Counted from the first letter of the stretch, positions 42,653 to 52,670 are shown. The stretch is 64,000 bases of DNA from Halarchaeum nitratireducens (GCF_014647155.1 NZ_BMOQ01000004.1:1-64000); one strand, 5' to 3'. Program-made: numbers and translations. Notes: generated by a model from the sequence alone, not told the origin.

Positions 42653-43576
42653 ATGTTCGTCGGACACGAGACGATCGCGTTCGCCCTCGTCGCGCTCGCC
42701 GCCGTCCGCTACGGTCTCGGACGCAAGCGCGCGCTCGCGCTCGGCGTCGCCGCCGGCTGTTTCGCCGCCGTCCCCGACGTCGACATGGCCTACGCCCCGC
42801 TCGGCCTCCTCACCGTCCAGAGCGCCGACGCGCTCGCCGCCGCCAACGCCTTCTGGGGCGCGAGCACCGAGGTCCACCGCGCCGTCACGCACTCGCTCGT
42901 CGTCGCGCCGTTCGCCGCCGCCGTCTTCGCGCTCACCGCCGCTCGGCGGCGCCGCGAGCGAGCGCTCGCCGGGCTGGGCGCGCTCGCGCTGTCCGTGGGC
43001 GCGCTCGCCGTCTCCGGCGTCCTCGCCGGCGCCGTGATGGCGCTCTACGTCCTCGCGGGCATCGCCGTCGCGCTCGTCGCCGCCAGCCGCCTCGAACTCG
43101 GATCGCGCGCGCTCGCGGCGACCGCGCTCGTCGGCCTCCTCACGCACCCCTTCGGCGACCTCCTGACGGGGACGCCGCCGGACTTCCTCTACCCGCTCCC
43201 GTGGCACCTGCTCGCCGCGCGCCCCGCGCCGTTCGCCGACCCGACGCTCGACCTGCTCGCGGCGTTCGCGCTCGAACTCGCCTGCCTCTGGGCGGGCGTC
43301 TACGCCTATCACCGCGTCTCGGGGGCGCCGATCCGCGAGCACTTACACGGCCGGGCCGCCGCCGGCGCCGCGTACGCGCTCGCCGCGCTCGTCATCACGC
43401 CGCCGACGCTCGACGTCTCGTATCACTTCGTCTTCAGCGTCGTCGCCGTCGGCACCGTCGGTGTCGTCGAACCCACGAACCGTCGCCTCCCCGACCTCCC
43501 GAGCGCCGCCGTCACCGGTCTCGCGGCCGTCACCGTCGCCGGCGTCGGCTACACGCTCGCCTACCTGCTCCTCTGA
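42653..43576 (+). CDS. Membrane-bound metal-dependent hydrolase (YdjM/DUF457 family)
   Basis: A 307-residue protein with several membrane segments. The N-terminal MFVGHETIAFALVALAAV is followed by ALGVAAGCFAAVPDVDMAYAPLG and EVHRAVTHSLVVAPFAAA; the Asp and His residues in these two segments are the family's presumed metal ligands, and HPFGDLLTG the next. The family is annotated as LexA-binding or metal-dependent inner-membrane hydrolase, without proven activity. It lies in a run of membrane-protein genes (42067-44917) on one strand. Confidence 0.8.
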   Translation: MFVGHETIAFALVALAAVRYGLGRKRALALGVAAGCFAAVPDVDMAYAPLGLLTVQSADALAAANAFWGASTEVHRAVTHSLVVAPFAAAVFALTAARRRRERALAGLGALALSVGALAVSGVLAGAVMALYVLAGIAVALVAASRLELGSRALAATALVGLLTHPFGDLLTGTPPDFLYPLPWHLLAARPAPFADPTLDLLAAFALELACLWAGVYAYHRVSGAPIREHLHGRAAAGAAYALAALVITPPTLDVSYHFVFSVVAVGTVGVVEPTNRRLPDLPSAAVTGLAAVTVAGVGYTLAYLLL

Positions 43577-43628
43577 GCGGGCCCGCCCGACACTTTTGTA
43601 ACACGGCCCTGCGAAGCGTCGTAGAACG

Positions 43629-44261
43629 ATGGACGGCACGCGACTCGGTCGGGTACTCGAGACCGAGCGGACGAACGCCGCGCTCTCGTGGGCGCTCGTC
43701 GCGCTCGTCGTCGCCGTCGCGGGCGCGAGTCTCTGGGAGGGAGACCTCGCGTGGAGCGCGTTCTGCGCGGGCGTCGCGGCGCTCGCCGTCGTCCCCCCGG
43801 CCGCGTATCGGAATCACCGCGTGATGCTCCCCTGGGAGGTGCTCGTCGTCGCGTTCCTCCCCGTCCTCGGGCACGCGCTCGCCACGTGGTGGCTGACGAG
43901 CGCTATCGCCACCTACCTCTCCGTGGCGGCGCTCGCGCTCGTCCTCGTCGTCGAACTCGACGTCTTCACGGCCGTTCGGATGACGGATCACGTCGCCGCG
44001 TTCGCCGTCGTCGTCGCTACGATGGCCATCGCGGGCCTCTGGGCGGTCGTCCAGTGGCTCAGCGACGTCTATCTCGGGACGACGCTCGTCTACGTTTCCC
44101 GCCCCGTTACGCCCGCCGTCGACGCCGCGTCCCTCGACGCGCTCATGTGGGACTTCGTCGCCGCGACCGCCTGCGGCGTCGTCGGCGCCGGGCTCTTCGT
44201 CCTCTACTTCCAGCGCCGCGTCCGCGCCGACGCGCGCTTCGCGGCGGAGGTGCGCGAATGA
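43629..44261 (+). CDS. Membrane protein, unknown function
   Basis: A 210-residue protein with about six membrane segments; no family recognised. Its final ATGA overlaps the start of the next membrane-protein gene, so the pair is translationally coupled and likely forms or serves one complex. A charged C-terminal tail (QRRVRADARFAAEVRE) should face the cytosol. Confidence 0.7.
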   Translation: MDGTRLGRVLETERTNAALSWALVALVVAVAGASLWEGDLAWSAFCAGVAALAVVPPAAYRNHRVMLPWEVLVVAFLPVLGHALATWWLTSAIATYLSVAALALVLVVELDVFTAVRMTDHVAAFAVVVATMAIAGLWAVVQWLSDVYLGTTLVYVSRPVTPAVDAASLDALMWDFVAATACGVVGAGLFVLYFQRRVRADARFAAEVRE

Positions 44262-44917
44262 GGATCCGCGATCGCCTCGGGATCTCGAAGCACCGGCAGG
44301 CGCAACTCGCGCACGTCCTCCAGCTCTGTCTCGTCGGCTTCGTCTTCGTCGGCCTCTACGAGGGGCAACTCGGCGTCGTTGTCAACGCCGCCGTCGGCCT
44401 CGGCGTCTCCACACTCCCGGCCGTCCTCGAACGCGACTACGGCGTCCCGATGGACCCCGCCCTCGTCCTCTGGGTGACGCTCGCCGTCTTCCTCCACGCC
44501 CTCGGCACCGTCGGCGTCCCGGGGACGGGCTCGTTCTACGGGAACGTCTGGTGGTGGGACCACCTCACGCACACCCTCTCGTCGTCTGTCGTGGCCGCGG
44601 CCGGCTACGCCGCCGTCCGCGCCATCGACGAGCACACCGACGCCGTCTACTTCCCGCCCGCGTTCCTCTTCGTCCTCCTCTTCGTCATCACGCTCGCCTT
44701 CGGCGTCTTCTGGGAGATCGTCGAGTTCGCCATCTCCGAGGTCGCGGCCCTCGCCGGGGTCACGAGCGTCCTCACGCAGTACGGCGTCACCGACACGATG
44801 CTCGATCTCCTCTTCGACACCGCCGGCGCGCTCGTCGTCGCCGTCGGCGGGACGACGTATCTCTCCGGCGTCGTCGATACCCTCGCCGCGCGTCTCGACG
44901 CCCGCAGCGAGGAGTGA
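44258..44917 (+). CDS. Membrane protein, coupled to the preceding gene
   Basis: A 219-residue membrane protein with about five or six segments. WWWDHLTHTLSSSVVAAAGY and VFWEIVEFAISEVAA resemble the conserved core of DUF2238/YjdF-like proteins, where W, D, H and E lie in membrane segments; this is a weak match by eye. ATG 44258 overlaps the preceding stop (ATGA). It ends 45 nt before the dodecin gene. Confidence 0.68.
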   Translation: MRIRDRLGISKHRQAQLAHVLQLCLVGFVFVGLYEGQLGVVVNAAVGLGVSTLPAVLERDYGVPMDPALVLWVTLAVFLHALGTVGVPGTGSFYGNVWWWDHLTHTLSSSVVAAAGYAAVRAIDEHTDAVYFPPAFLFVLLFVITLAFGVFWEIVEFAISEVAALAGVTSVLTQYGVTDTMLDLLFDTAGALVVAVGGTTYLSGVVDTLAARLDARSEE

Positions 44918-44962
44918 TCCGTCGGCGGCCACGTTTAAGACGACGGCGGATGAAAGATCGGT

Positions 44963-45163
44963 ATGGTCTACAAGAAGATCGACCTCGTCGGGACCAGCAC
45001 CGAGAGCTTCGACGACGCCGTCGACGACGCGCTCGACCGAGCCGAGGAGACGCTCGACAACGTCTCGTGGGCCGAAGTCGTCGAACAACGCGTCGGCATC
45101 GAGGGGCACGACGACCGCCAGTATCAGGTCGAAGTCGAAGTCGCGTTCGGCCTCGACGACTGA
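44963..45163 (+). CDS. Dodecin, flavin-binding storage protein
   Basis: A 66-residue dodecin that forms hollow dodecamers and binds riboflavin or lumichrome between stacked tryptophans, with photoprotective and storage roles described in Halobacterium. Hallmarks: [19 protein letters not shown], then [12 protein letters not shown], with Trp at about residue 37 that stacks on flavin, and a YQVEVEVAF strand end. The length is typical. T-rich sequence follows the stop (45194-45214). Confidence 0.93.
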   Translation: MVYKKIDLVGTSTESFDDAVDDALDRAEETLDNVSWAEVVEQRVGIEGHDDRQYQVEVEVAFGLDD

Positions 45164-45193
45164 CTCGGCTGACGCGACGCGCATCCTTCCCCG

Positions 45194-45214
45194 ATTTTTC
45201 CTTCTCCCTTTTCG
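45194..45214 (+). terminator. T-rich tract after dodecin
   Basis: Two T-runs (TTTTTC and CTTTTC) within 21 nt, about 30 nt after the dodecin stop, fit the T-tract type of archaeal transcription termination. No hairpin is needed. Confidence 0.45.
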
Positions 45215-45380
45215 GTGCTCACGGCTCCGCGCTACCCCGTCTAAATCACGCCACTCACGCTTCGCCCATGCTCTGTGTCCGTCGTTCCGCGAGCCCGCGC
45301 TATGTTCGTCCTCGCGCTACTCACGGGTCGTGCCCCCGCTCGTCCTTCCGCGGTTTCTCGCTATCCCTCGGAACCGCGCG

Positions 45381-46019
45381 CTACTCGAACCCCCGACCCC
45401 CGCTCACGTAGTCGGGACGCGTCGGCGGCTCCGCCTCGCTTCTCCCTTCGAGCACCGGGAGGTCGAGGATGCAGTAGTAGGCGCGGTACGCCCGCGCGAC
45501 CGTCGTCGTGACGGCGCGAACGGCGTCGTCGAAGTCCTCGGCCGCGAAACGCCCGCCGGGGAAGAGTCGCCGGTGGACGTAGAAGTCCGCCAGCGCACCG
45601 TTGCGCGTGTAGTGGGGTTCGTAGATCGCGTCTGTCGTCTCGCACTCCGCCTCGATCGTCTCGACGGCCTCACGCATCCCGTCGGCCTCGTCGACGACGG
45701 CGCGCGCGGCGACGTGACGCTCCGGTTCGTCGCCGTCCTCGTACGCGACGTCCCGCGACGCGTACTCCTCGACGTCGGCGTCGCCGAGTTCGAAGGCGAG
45801 CGCTTGGACGGGCGAGTGGTGGGAGGTGACGTAGAGGTACTCAGCGTTCGCCGGGCCGTACACCAAGAAGGGCTCGTCGTCGACCGTGGTGAAGCGATAG
45901 CCGCGACAGTCGGCACCGTGGCGATCCGTGAACGATTCGAGCGTCCCCTCGTGGGTGTGGCGGGCGGCCTCGGCGTAGCCCGCGACGACTCCGAGGGCGT
46001 CCGCGCGCGTGCTGGGCAT
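45381..46019 (-). CDS. Conserved haloarchaeal protein, unknown function
   Basis: A 212-residue soluble protein, strongly acidic. Segments FTTVDDEPFLVYGPANAEYLYVTS and VQALAFELGDADVEEY look like conserved strands, and RNGALADFYVHRRLFPGGRF contains conserved-looking aromatic residues. No enzyme motif is seen. It lies 27 nt downstream of the HesB/IscA gene on the same strand, so co-transcription is likely and a link to Fe-S metabolism is possible but unproven. Confidence 0.68.
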   Translation of the reverse strand: MPSTRADALGVVAGYAEAARHTHEGTLESFTDRHGADCRGYRFTTVDDEPFLVYGPANAEYLYVTSHHSPVQALAFELGDADVEEYASRDVAYEDGDEPERHVAARAVVDEADGMREAVETIEAECETTDAIYEPHYTRNGALADFYVHRRLFPGGRFAAEDFDDAVRAVTTTVARAYRAYYCILDLPVLEGRSEAEPPTRPDYVSGGRGFE

Positions 46020-46046
46020 ACCCGCGAAAGGGGGAGCGCGCCTAAA

Positions 46047-46412
46047 TCAGGTCCGGAAGGACTCGCCGCACCCGCACTCGGCCTCGACGTTCGGGTTCTC
46101 GACGTTGAAGCCGGCGGCCTGCAGGCCGCTCTCGTAGTCGAGTCGGCTGCCCGCGATGTACTGCTCGCTCGCCGGGTCGACGAAGACGCGCAGGCCGTGG
46201 GCCTCGACGATGGTGTCGTCCTCCTCGGGCGCGTCGTCGAACCGCATCCCGTAGGAGAGCCCGGCGCAGCCGCCCTGCTGGACGAAGAGGCGCAGGCCCG
46301 CGACGTCCGTGTCCAGCCCCTCGCCGTCGAGCAGCGAGAGCGCCTGCTCGGCGGCGTCCTCCGTCACGCGGACCGTCTCGGCCGGTGATCCGCTGTCGGC
46401 AGTCGTACTCAT
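46047..46412 (-). CDS. HesB/IscA-type iron-sulfur cluster assembly protein
   Basis: A 121-residue A-type carrier that hands Fe-S clusters to target proteins. The three conserved cysteines are Cys49 (QQGGCAGLSY) and Cys113 and Cys115 (ECGCGESF) near the C-terminus. The ATG at 46412 (MSTTADSGSPAET) is chosen over an upstream basic extension. It heads a small operon with the conserved gene downstream. Confidence 0.92.
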   Translation of the reverse strand: MSTTADSGSPAETVRVTEDAAEQALSLLDGEGLDTDVAGLRLFVQQGGCAGLSYGMRFDDAPEEDDTIVEAHGLRVFVDPASEQYIAGSRLDYESGLQAAGFNVENPNVEAECGCGESFRT

Positions 46413-46543
46413 ACACGTGGCAACGTCGCCCAGATGGTTAACTGTGGCGTCGGATGGGCCATCCGCCGGTACCCCGGACGGAGCGGCCGGACGACGCCGC
46501 GCGGGAGGCGCGCGCGTCTGATCGGCGACCCGCCGCGGCGGCT

Positions 46544-48260
46544 TCACGATCGTCCGACTCGCTCAGCGCCGCGGTCGTCGACCGGCGTCGTCTCCGGGAG
46601 CCAGAGTCTGACCGTCGTCCCGTCGTCGGTCCGCTCGAAGGTGACGTCGCCGCCGAGGCGACGCAGACACCAGACGACCGTCCACAGCCCGAGCCCGCTC
46701 CCGTGTTCGAGGTCGCTCTCCGTCCCGTTCGTCAGCACCTCGACCTCGGCCGCCGGGATCCCGGGTCCGTCGTCGTGCACCGCGAGGACGACCGCGTACT
46801 CGTCGCCGTCGGCGGTCGACGGACGGCGTCGAGTCGATCGCGTGCTCGATGGCGTTCTCGACGACGTTCTCCAACGCGAAGGCGAGATGTCGCCGGTCGG
46901 TGGCGACGACGAGGTCGTCGGGTCCGCGCCCCGTGATCGCCGCCCGTTCGTCGAACTCCCCGACGACTTCCGCGACGACGTCCGTGACGGCGACGTCCGC
47001 GATAGCGAGGTCGCGATGTCGGAGCCGATCGAAGCGGCGCGCCTTCTCGCCGATGGCGGCCAGCGCCGCCCCGCTCTCGTGTGCGGTGGCGGCGAGCGTC
47101 CGTATCTTCGGGTCGTCGGCCTCCTCCTCGATGACCGCGGTCGACCCGAGAACGGTCGTCAGCTTGTTCCGGAGGTTGTGCCGGAGGACGCGGTTGAACA
47201 CCTCCAGTCGCTGTTCGTTCTCGCGCTCGGCGGTGACGTCGCGGAACAACAGCGTGTGACCGACAACGGCGTCCCCCGAGACGAGCGGCGAGCGGTGGAC
47301 CGCGAACACGTACCGTCCGTCGTCGGTCGTGACGGTGATCGAGTGGTCGTCCCCGTCCCGGACCGCGTCGAGGTCGACGGTGAGGACGGCCGCGGCGTCG
47401 CGGCCGATCGTCGCCGCTTCGTCCCCGTCGACGAGGACGTCGAGCGCGGCGGCGTTGACGTCGACGATCCGGCCGGCGTCGTCGACGACCACGACGGGGT
47501 CCGGGAGCGCGTCGATCGCCTGTTCGTCCGCGACCCGGCCGGCTTTCGGACTGGCGTCGAACAGCTGCTTGCCGGCGAACGCGTACGCGTCGAGGCCCGC
47601 GTGGACCACCGAGAGGGGGACCGCCCAGATGAGCGTCGAGGCCGGCCCGAGATCGAGGACCCACACCGCGACGCCGACGCCGGGCGGGACCGTGCTGAGC
47701 GCGACGGCGACGGCCTCGCTCCGGTAGAGCGGGCCGTAGCTGAGTATCGTCTCGACGAGCAGGTAGACGCCGACGGCCACGTACGCCATGTCGACCGCGA
47801 GGGTGGCGAGCGCGCCCGACCGGAAGGTGTAGTCGAGCGTGACGACGCCGAGGACGCGGACGGGGGTGGGATCGGTCCAGAAGAGGCCGTGGAACGACGA
47901 CGTGAGGAGGAGGAGGCTCCCGAGCGCCGGGACGACGGCGAGGGCGGCGAACGCCATCCACCCCCGCGAGCCGACGCGCCCCGTGTATTCGAGCGCGAAC
48001 CCGAGGAAGAGATAGCCGAGCCACACGAGCGCGAGGACGCACACCACCTCGAAGGCGACGCGCCACGTCGGCGCGGTGACGAACAGCCCCACGCTGTACG
48101 CGAGACACCCAACCGCTTGCGTGGCGATCGTTGCGAGGAGCCAGTCGACGCTCGGCCGACCGCGGCGGGGGAGGAGGTACGCGGTGAGCGCCGCCAGCGA
48201 GACCGCCGCGGCGACCGACGCGACGGCGACCGGCGGGACCGGCTGCGAGAGCGCGTTCAT
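46544..48260 (-). pseudogene. Histidine kinase (7TM-PAS-HisKA-ATPase) broken by a 4-bp duplication
   Basis: Residues 1-230 form a seven-segment membrane sensor region, 245-345 a PAS domain (VVVVDDAGRIVDVNAAAL), and the HisKA helix has the acceptor in VLRHNLRNKLTTV (His361). The ATPase N-box NVVENAIEHAIDSTPS (465-480) is then lost. The remaining G-boxes (DDGPGIPAAEVE, GSGLGLWTVVW) continue to the stop at 46544 in another frame. The direct tandem repeat GACGGACG (46818-46825) marks the shift. Removing one copy restores STPSTADGDEYAVVL in frame. The product would lack ATP binding unless translation shifts. Confidence 0.78.
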
Positions 48261-48441
48261 CGGGGGGACCCCTCCTGATCGCCGGCGCGACGCGGACGCG
48301 TCCCCACGTCAGACGTGTGTGGTCCCGCTGACGGGGCGCACGGACGCGCTCGGACGCGGCGCGGGCGTCGGCGGCGAGAACGGCGATCGAACGGCGCGGC
48401 GTCGGCCGGCGCGCCCGCCCGTGACCGACGCGCGTCTCGCG

Positions 48442-49725
48442 TCACTCCGTGTCCGCGAAGCGCGCGTCGACGCTGTTCGCGTGTCCCTCCAGTCCCTCCG
48501 CGTTCGCGAGGGTCGTCACGGTGTCGCGCAGGTCCGCGAGCGCGTCCCGATCGAGGCGCTGGACGGTGCTCGCGCGGAGGAACGTATCGACGCTCAGCCC
48601 GCCCTTCACGCGCGCGCCGGCGTTCGTCGGGAGGACGTGGTTCGTCCCCGTCGCGTAATCGCCCGCCGCGACGGGCGTGTACGGCCCGAGGAAGACGCTC
48701 CCCGCGTCGTCGATCCGATCCAGGATCCCCTCGTCGTCGGCCGCTTGGATCGAGAGGTGCTCGGCGGCGTACTCCTCCGCGAACAGCACGGCCTCGCTCA
48801 TCGAGCGCGCGTGGAAGACGCCGCTGGCGTCGGCGTCGAGCGCCGACTCGATGACGTCCGCTCGCTCCCGGTCGGCGATCCCGTCCGCGACGGCCTCGCT
48901 GATCGCCTCCGCGGTCGCCTCGTCGTCCGTCACGGCGACCACGGACGCCTCGGGGTCGTGCTCGGCCTGCGCGAGCAGGTCGGCGGCGACGTACTCGGGC
49001 TCACAGGTCTCGTCCGCCACGACGCAGACCTCCGAGGGGCCCGCGAGGAAGTCGATCTCGACGTCCCCGCGAACCTCGGCCTTCCCCGCGGTCACCCACT
49101 TGTTGCCGGGCCCGACGATCAGCTGCGTGCGGTCGACGGTCTCCGTCCCGTAGGCGAGCGCGGCGATGGCCTGCGCCCCGCCCGCGGCGTACACGCGATC
49201 CGCGCCCGCCGCGTGGCAGGCCGCGAGCGTCACGGGGTGCATCTCCTCCGCGGGCGGGGTCGCGACCGCGACCTGCTCGACGCCCGCGACCTTGGCGGGC
49301 ACCACGGTCATGATGACGCTGGACGGGTACGTCGCCGCCCCGCCGGGGGCGTACGCGCCGACGCGCTCGATCGGGCGGAACCGACGGCCGAGTTCGCGTC
49401 CGTCGACCGTCTCCGTCCAGTCCTCGGGGAGCTGGCGCTCGTGGAACGCCCGGACGTTCCCGATCGCCGTCTCGATCGCCTCGCGGACGTCGTCGTCGAT
49501 GTCGTCGTACGCGCGCGCCGCTTGATCCGTGACGTCGACGTTTCCGACCTCGACGCCGTCGAACTCGCTGGAGAACTCGCGGAGCGCGGCGTCGCCCTCC
49601 GCGCGGACGCGCGAGACGATGTCGCGGACGTCGTCGCGCACCGCGTCGATGCCGGCGTCGCGCTCGAACAGCGCGCGCCGTCGCGCCGGCCCGAGAGCCG
49701 CGAGCGCCTCGGCTTCGATGGTCAT
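48442..49725 (-). CDS. hisD: Histidinol dehydrogenase
   Basis: The final enzyme of histidine synthesis; it oxidises histidinol twice with NAD+ and Zn2+. It has 427 residues. Family blocks include RFRPIERVGAYAPGG, YPSSVIMTVVPAKVAGV, IVGPGNKWVTAGKAEV, DFLAGPSEV, and the C-terminal GGLSVDTFLRASTVQRL with metal and substrate residues (His near the end in EGLEGHANSVDAR). No other his genes are adjacent, as is common in haloarchaea. Confidence 0.95.
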   Translation of the reverse strand: MTIEAEALAALGPARRRALFERDAGIDAVRDDVRDIVSRVRAEGDAALREFSSEFDGVEVGNVDVTDQAARAYDDIDDDVREAIETAIGNVRAFHERQLPEDWTETVDGRELGRRFRPIERVGAYAPGGAATYPSSVIMTVVPAKVAGVEQVAVATPPAEEMHPVTLAACHAAGADRVYAAGGAQAIAALAYGTETVDRTQLIVGPGNKWVTAGKAEVRGDVEIDFLAGPSEVCVVADETCEPEYVAADLLAQAEHDPEASVVAVTDDEATAEAISEAVADGIADRERADVIESALDADASGVFHARSMSEAVLFAEEYAAEHLSIQAADDEGILDRIDDAGSVFLGPYTPVAAGDYATGTNHVLPTNAGARVKGGLSVDTFLRASTVQRLDRDALADLRDTVTTLANAEGLEGHANSVDARFADTE

Positions 49726-49837
49726 ATCGGATCTCTCGGGCGGGCGGCGGTAAACCGTTACGCTACCGCGGAACGCGGACGGCGGAGGCGCGCACCCGCC
49801 GAGGCCACCACCTTCTTCCGAGCGGCAACCGCGTCAG

Positions 49838-51286
49838 TTGATCATGGGCACGTCTCGCGGGAACGGGGGATCGAACGCCAATCGGGCTGGGGAGACGCCG
49901 GTGGGGACGGGTCACCCCGAGACAGTCACGGACGAGACGACGGTGACGGAGGAGGGGACGGAGCTCGAACGCTCCATCGGCCTCGCCGGCGGGCTCTCGA
50001 TCGGCGTCGGGACGATGATCGGTGCGGGCATCTTCGTCTTCCCGGGGCTCGCCGCGGGCCGCGCCGGGCCGGCGGCGGCCGGGTCGTTCACCATCGGCGC
50101 CGTCATCGCCCTGCTGGTCGCCCTCCCCGCCTCCGAGCTGGCGACCGCGATGCCGAAATCCGGCGGGGGGTACTACTTCATCTCGCGGGCGCTCGGCGCG
50201 CTTCCGGGCGCGGTCGTCGGCATCAGCATCTGGCTCGGGCTCGTCTTCGCCACCGCGTTCTACCTCGTCGGCTTCGGCAACTACGCGGCGGAGATGCTCC
50301 AGCAGGCCGGGCTCGGCACCTCGATCGGCGGTATCGGCGTCATCACGCCGCTCGCGCTCGTCTTCGGCGTGCTCCTCACCGCCCTCAACCTCGTCGGGAC
50401 GGAGAACGCCGCGAAGCTGCAGAACTACGTCGTCGGCCTCCTGCTCTCCATCCTCGTCGCCTTCCTCGGATACGGCGGCCTCGACGCGATCGGCGTCTTC
50501 GGGACGCAGACGACGCCCGAGGCGTTCGCGCCGTTCGGCGTCGCCCCCGTGTTCACCACCGCGGCGCTCGTCTTCACCTCCTACCTCGGCTTCGCGCAGG
50601 TCGCGACCGTCGCCGGCGACATCAAGAAACCGGGGCGGAACCTCCCGCTGGCGATGGTCGGTAGCGTCCTCGCCGTCGGCGTGCTCTACGTCGCAACCAT
50701 CTTCGTGGCGACCAGCGCGATGGGCTCCGCGGCGCTCCGTGACGCCGGTGAGACCGCCATCGTCAGCGTCGCGGATCAGTTCCTCGGGACGGCCGGCGTC
50801 GTCGCCATCCTCCTCGCGGGCCTCCTCGCTACCGTCTCCTCCGCGAACGCCTCCATCCTCTCGACGTCGCGCGCCGTCTTCGCCGTCAGCAAGGACGCGC
50901 TCATCCCGGCGTTCGCCAGCCGCATGAACCTCCGGTACGGGACGCCACACGTCGCGCTGGCGATGGCGGGCGGGCCTGTGCTCGTCCTCGTCGCGCTCGG
51001 GGAGACCGAGGTGCTCGCCGAGGTCGCGTCGTTCCTCCACCTCGTCATGTACGGGCTGATGTGCGTCGCGCTCGTCGCGATGCGTCGGAACGAACCCGAG
51101 TGGTACGACCCGGACTTCCGCGTGCCCGCCTACCCGCTCGTCGCGGGCCTCGGTGCGCTCGCGAGCTTCGGCCTCATCTTCTTCATGCAACTCGCCTCCC
51201 AGGTCATCGGCGTCGTCATCATGATCGCGGCCGCCGGGTGGTACAAGTACTACGCGAGCGACGTGACGCTCAAGGGGGTGCTGTAA
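49838..51286 (+). CDS. APC family amino acid permease
   Basis: A 482-residue transporter with about 12 membrane segments. The first segment signature [20 protein letters not shown] (about 51-70) is the substrate-binding helix of APC carriers, followed by [15 protein letters not shown] disordered Thr/Glu-rich N-terminal tail precedes it. The substrate is unknown; cationic amino acid carriers are the closest by feel. The next gene starts 2 nt downstream and encodes a universal stress protein, a pairing common in haloarchaea, where a stress-type domain may regulate transport. Confidence 0.9.
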   Translation: MIMGTSRGNGGSNANRAGETPVGTGHPETVTDETTVTEEGTELERSIGLAGGLSIGVGTMIGAGIFVFPGLAAGRAGPAAAGSFTIGAVIALLVALPASELATAMPKSGGGYYFISRALGALPGAVVGISIWLGLVFATAFYLVGFGNYAAEMLQQAGLGTSIGGIGVITPLALVFGVLLTALNLVGTENAAKLQNYVVGLLLSILVAFLGYGGLDAIGVFGTQTTPEAFAPFGVAPVFTTAALVFTSYLGFAQVATVAGDIKKPGRNLPLAMVGSVLAVGVLYVATIFVATSAMGSAALRDAGETAIVSVADQFLGTAGVVAILLAGLLATVSSANASILSTSRAVFAVSKDALIPAFASRMNLRYGTPHVALAMAGGPVLVLVALGETEVLAEVASFLHLVMYGLMCVALVAMRRNEPEWYDPDFRVPAYPLVAGLGALASFGLIFFMQLASQVIGVVIMIAAAGWYKYYASDVTLKGVL

Positions 51287-51287
51287 C

Positions 51288-52016
51288 ATGTCAGATCTCT
51301 CGATCCGCGAACCGCCGACGGTGCTCGTTCCCGTCGAGGTGCTGGAGGGGGAGTCGATCAGCGACTCGCTCGCGGCGTTCCTCGCGCCCGCGAACGTCGT
51401 CGTCCTCGGTTACCACGTCCTCCCGGAGCAAACGCCGACCGAACAGGCGAGCCTGCAGTTCGAGGACCGCGCGCGAGCGGCCGTCTCGGACCTCGCCGCC
51501 GTCTTTCGGGCGGCCGACGGCGCGGACGTCGAGACGCGCGTCGCGTTCACCCACGACCGGGAGCAGACCGTCGAGCGCGTCGCCACCGAGGTCGGCGCGA
51601 CCGCCGTCCTCCTCCCGAACCCCGTGGGGGCGGTCTCGGACGTCGTCGTCCCGTTCCGCGGCGCGATCGACGCCGACCGCCTCGCGGATCTCGTTGCCAC
51701 GCTCCTCGCCGACGGCGAGGGCACCGTGACGCTCTGGGGGATCGAGAGCGACGGCTTCGACGCCGCGGCGACCGTCGAACGCGCCCGTTCGAGCCTCCGA
51801 GAGCGCGGTCTCGATGCCGCGCGGATCACGACCGAGACCACCGCCGCCGAGTCGCCCATCCGCGACATCGTGGTGCGCTCCGCCGACTTCGACGTCATCG
51901 TGATGGGCGAGGGCGACGACTCGCTCTGGTCCGCGCTCTTCGGCGGGGAGAACGAGCGCGTGGCGGACGGTGCCGTCGCGCCCGTCCTCGTCGTCCGCGA
52001 CCGCGAGACGGAGTAA
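51288..52016 (+). CDS. Universal stress protein-like partner of the permease
   Basis: A 242-residue protein; residues 1-130 resemble an UspA fold (TVLVPVEVLEGESISDSLAAF, GATAVLLPNPVGA), and the second half is another Usp-like unit (VIVMGEGDDSLWSALFGGENERVADGAVAPVLVV). The ATG is 2 nt after the permease stop, so the two are translationally coupled. It probably binds a nucleotide and modulates the transporter; this is inference from genomic pairing. Confidence 0.82.
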   Translation: MSDLSIREPPTVLVPVEVLEGESISDSLAAFLAPANVVVLGYHVLPEQTPTEQASLQFEDRARAAVSDLAAVFRAADGADVETRVAFTHDREQTVERVATEVGATAVLLPNPVGAVSDVVVPFRGAIDADRLADLVATLLADGEGTVTLWGIESDGFDAAATVERARSSLRERGLDAARITTETTAAESPIRDIVVRSADFDVIVMGEGDDSLWSALFGGENERVADGAVAPVLVVRDRETE

Positions 52017-52427
52017 GACCGCGACCCGTCCGCTGGCGCCGACGTTCGTGCGACCGATCGGAATCGGTCGCCGCGCGATTCCCGCCCGTCCCGTACGCGA
52101 GGCCGACTTCCGGGACCCGTAGCCAGTGCGCGGAGCGGACGCTATACGAGACGTAATGTGCTGCCCGGAACACTAACGACCGGCCTCATCCCGGGGCGGC
52201 GTGCCGCGTCGGCCGGGAAACCCTCGTGCCGGGCAGGATCGCCGCGAGGTCAGTTGGGCCCCGCGGGGGGCGTGACGTGCCCTACGCGCGCGGTCCCTCT
52301 CGGGAGCCGCGTGTATGCCGCGCGCCCGGGTTCTCCACGCGTCATCGCGCCCGGAGCGGGCGGGCTCGGGTGGGGACTTGAGGCGCGCGAGAGAGCCTAC
52401 GCGGGGCGCGCGTTTGAGGCCTCCGCC
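52017..52427. other. Structured gap with a possible ncRNA
   Basis: This 411-nt gap between a plus-strand stress-protein gene and a minus-strand regulator contains a TATA-like CTATACG (52142-52148) and then about 250 nt of very GC-rich, hairpin-prone sequence. One example is a stem GCGGTCCC/GGGAGCCGC with loop TCTC (near 52288-52308). Frames are basic and unlike proteins. I compared it from memory with RNase P and SRP RNA and saw neither signature. Confidence 0.35.
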
Positions 52428-52670
52428 TTACGCCCGCGCGTCGACGTCGCGTGCGTCCTCGTCGAGCTGATAGACCTGCTCGCGGGTCTCGCAGACGCCG
52501 CAGACGCACTCCGCGTAGCCGGCCTCGGCGAGCTCGGCCAGCGCGTCGTGCGCTTCGTCCTCGTCGATACGGGCCTCGCTCGCCACCTCGGCGGGCGAGA
52601 GGGGCCCACGGTTGTCGAGGACCACGCGGGCGAGCTTCGCGTGGCACGAGAGTTGGACGGTGCCGCTCAT
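52428..52670 (-). CDS. Small winged-helix protein
   Basis: An 80-residue protein with a helix-turn-helix pattern: AKLARVVLDNRGPLSPAEVASEARIDEDEAHDALAELAEAGY is a typical MarR/ArsR-like winged helix with a short wing. Three Cys in ECVCGVCETRE could bind a metal. The ATG at 52670 is taken (MSGTVQLSCHAKLARVVL). It may act as a small transcription regulator; the target is unknown. Confidence 0.72.
   Translation of the reverse strand: MSGTVQLSCHAKLARVVLDNRGPLSPAEVASEARIDEDEAHDALAELAEAGYAECVCGVCETREQVYQLDEDARDVDARA

Noticed and set aside
46434-48278. 614-codon plus-strand frame opposite the broken histidine kinase
   Set aside because: Composition is Arg/Asp/Glu repeats, and the kinase domains on the minus strand explain the region.
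48076-50664. 862-codon plus-strand frame opposite hisD and out of frame with the permease
   Set aside because: Antisense to a clear hisD and shadow of the permease.
52164-52427. RNase P RNA or SRP RNA
   Set aside because: I could not find the conserved RNase P core or the SRP S-domain tetraloop and asymmetric loop sequences on either strand.
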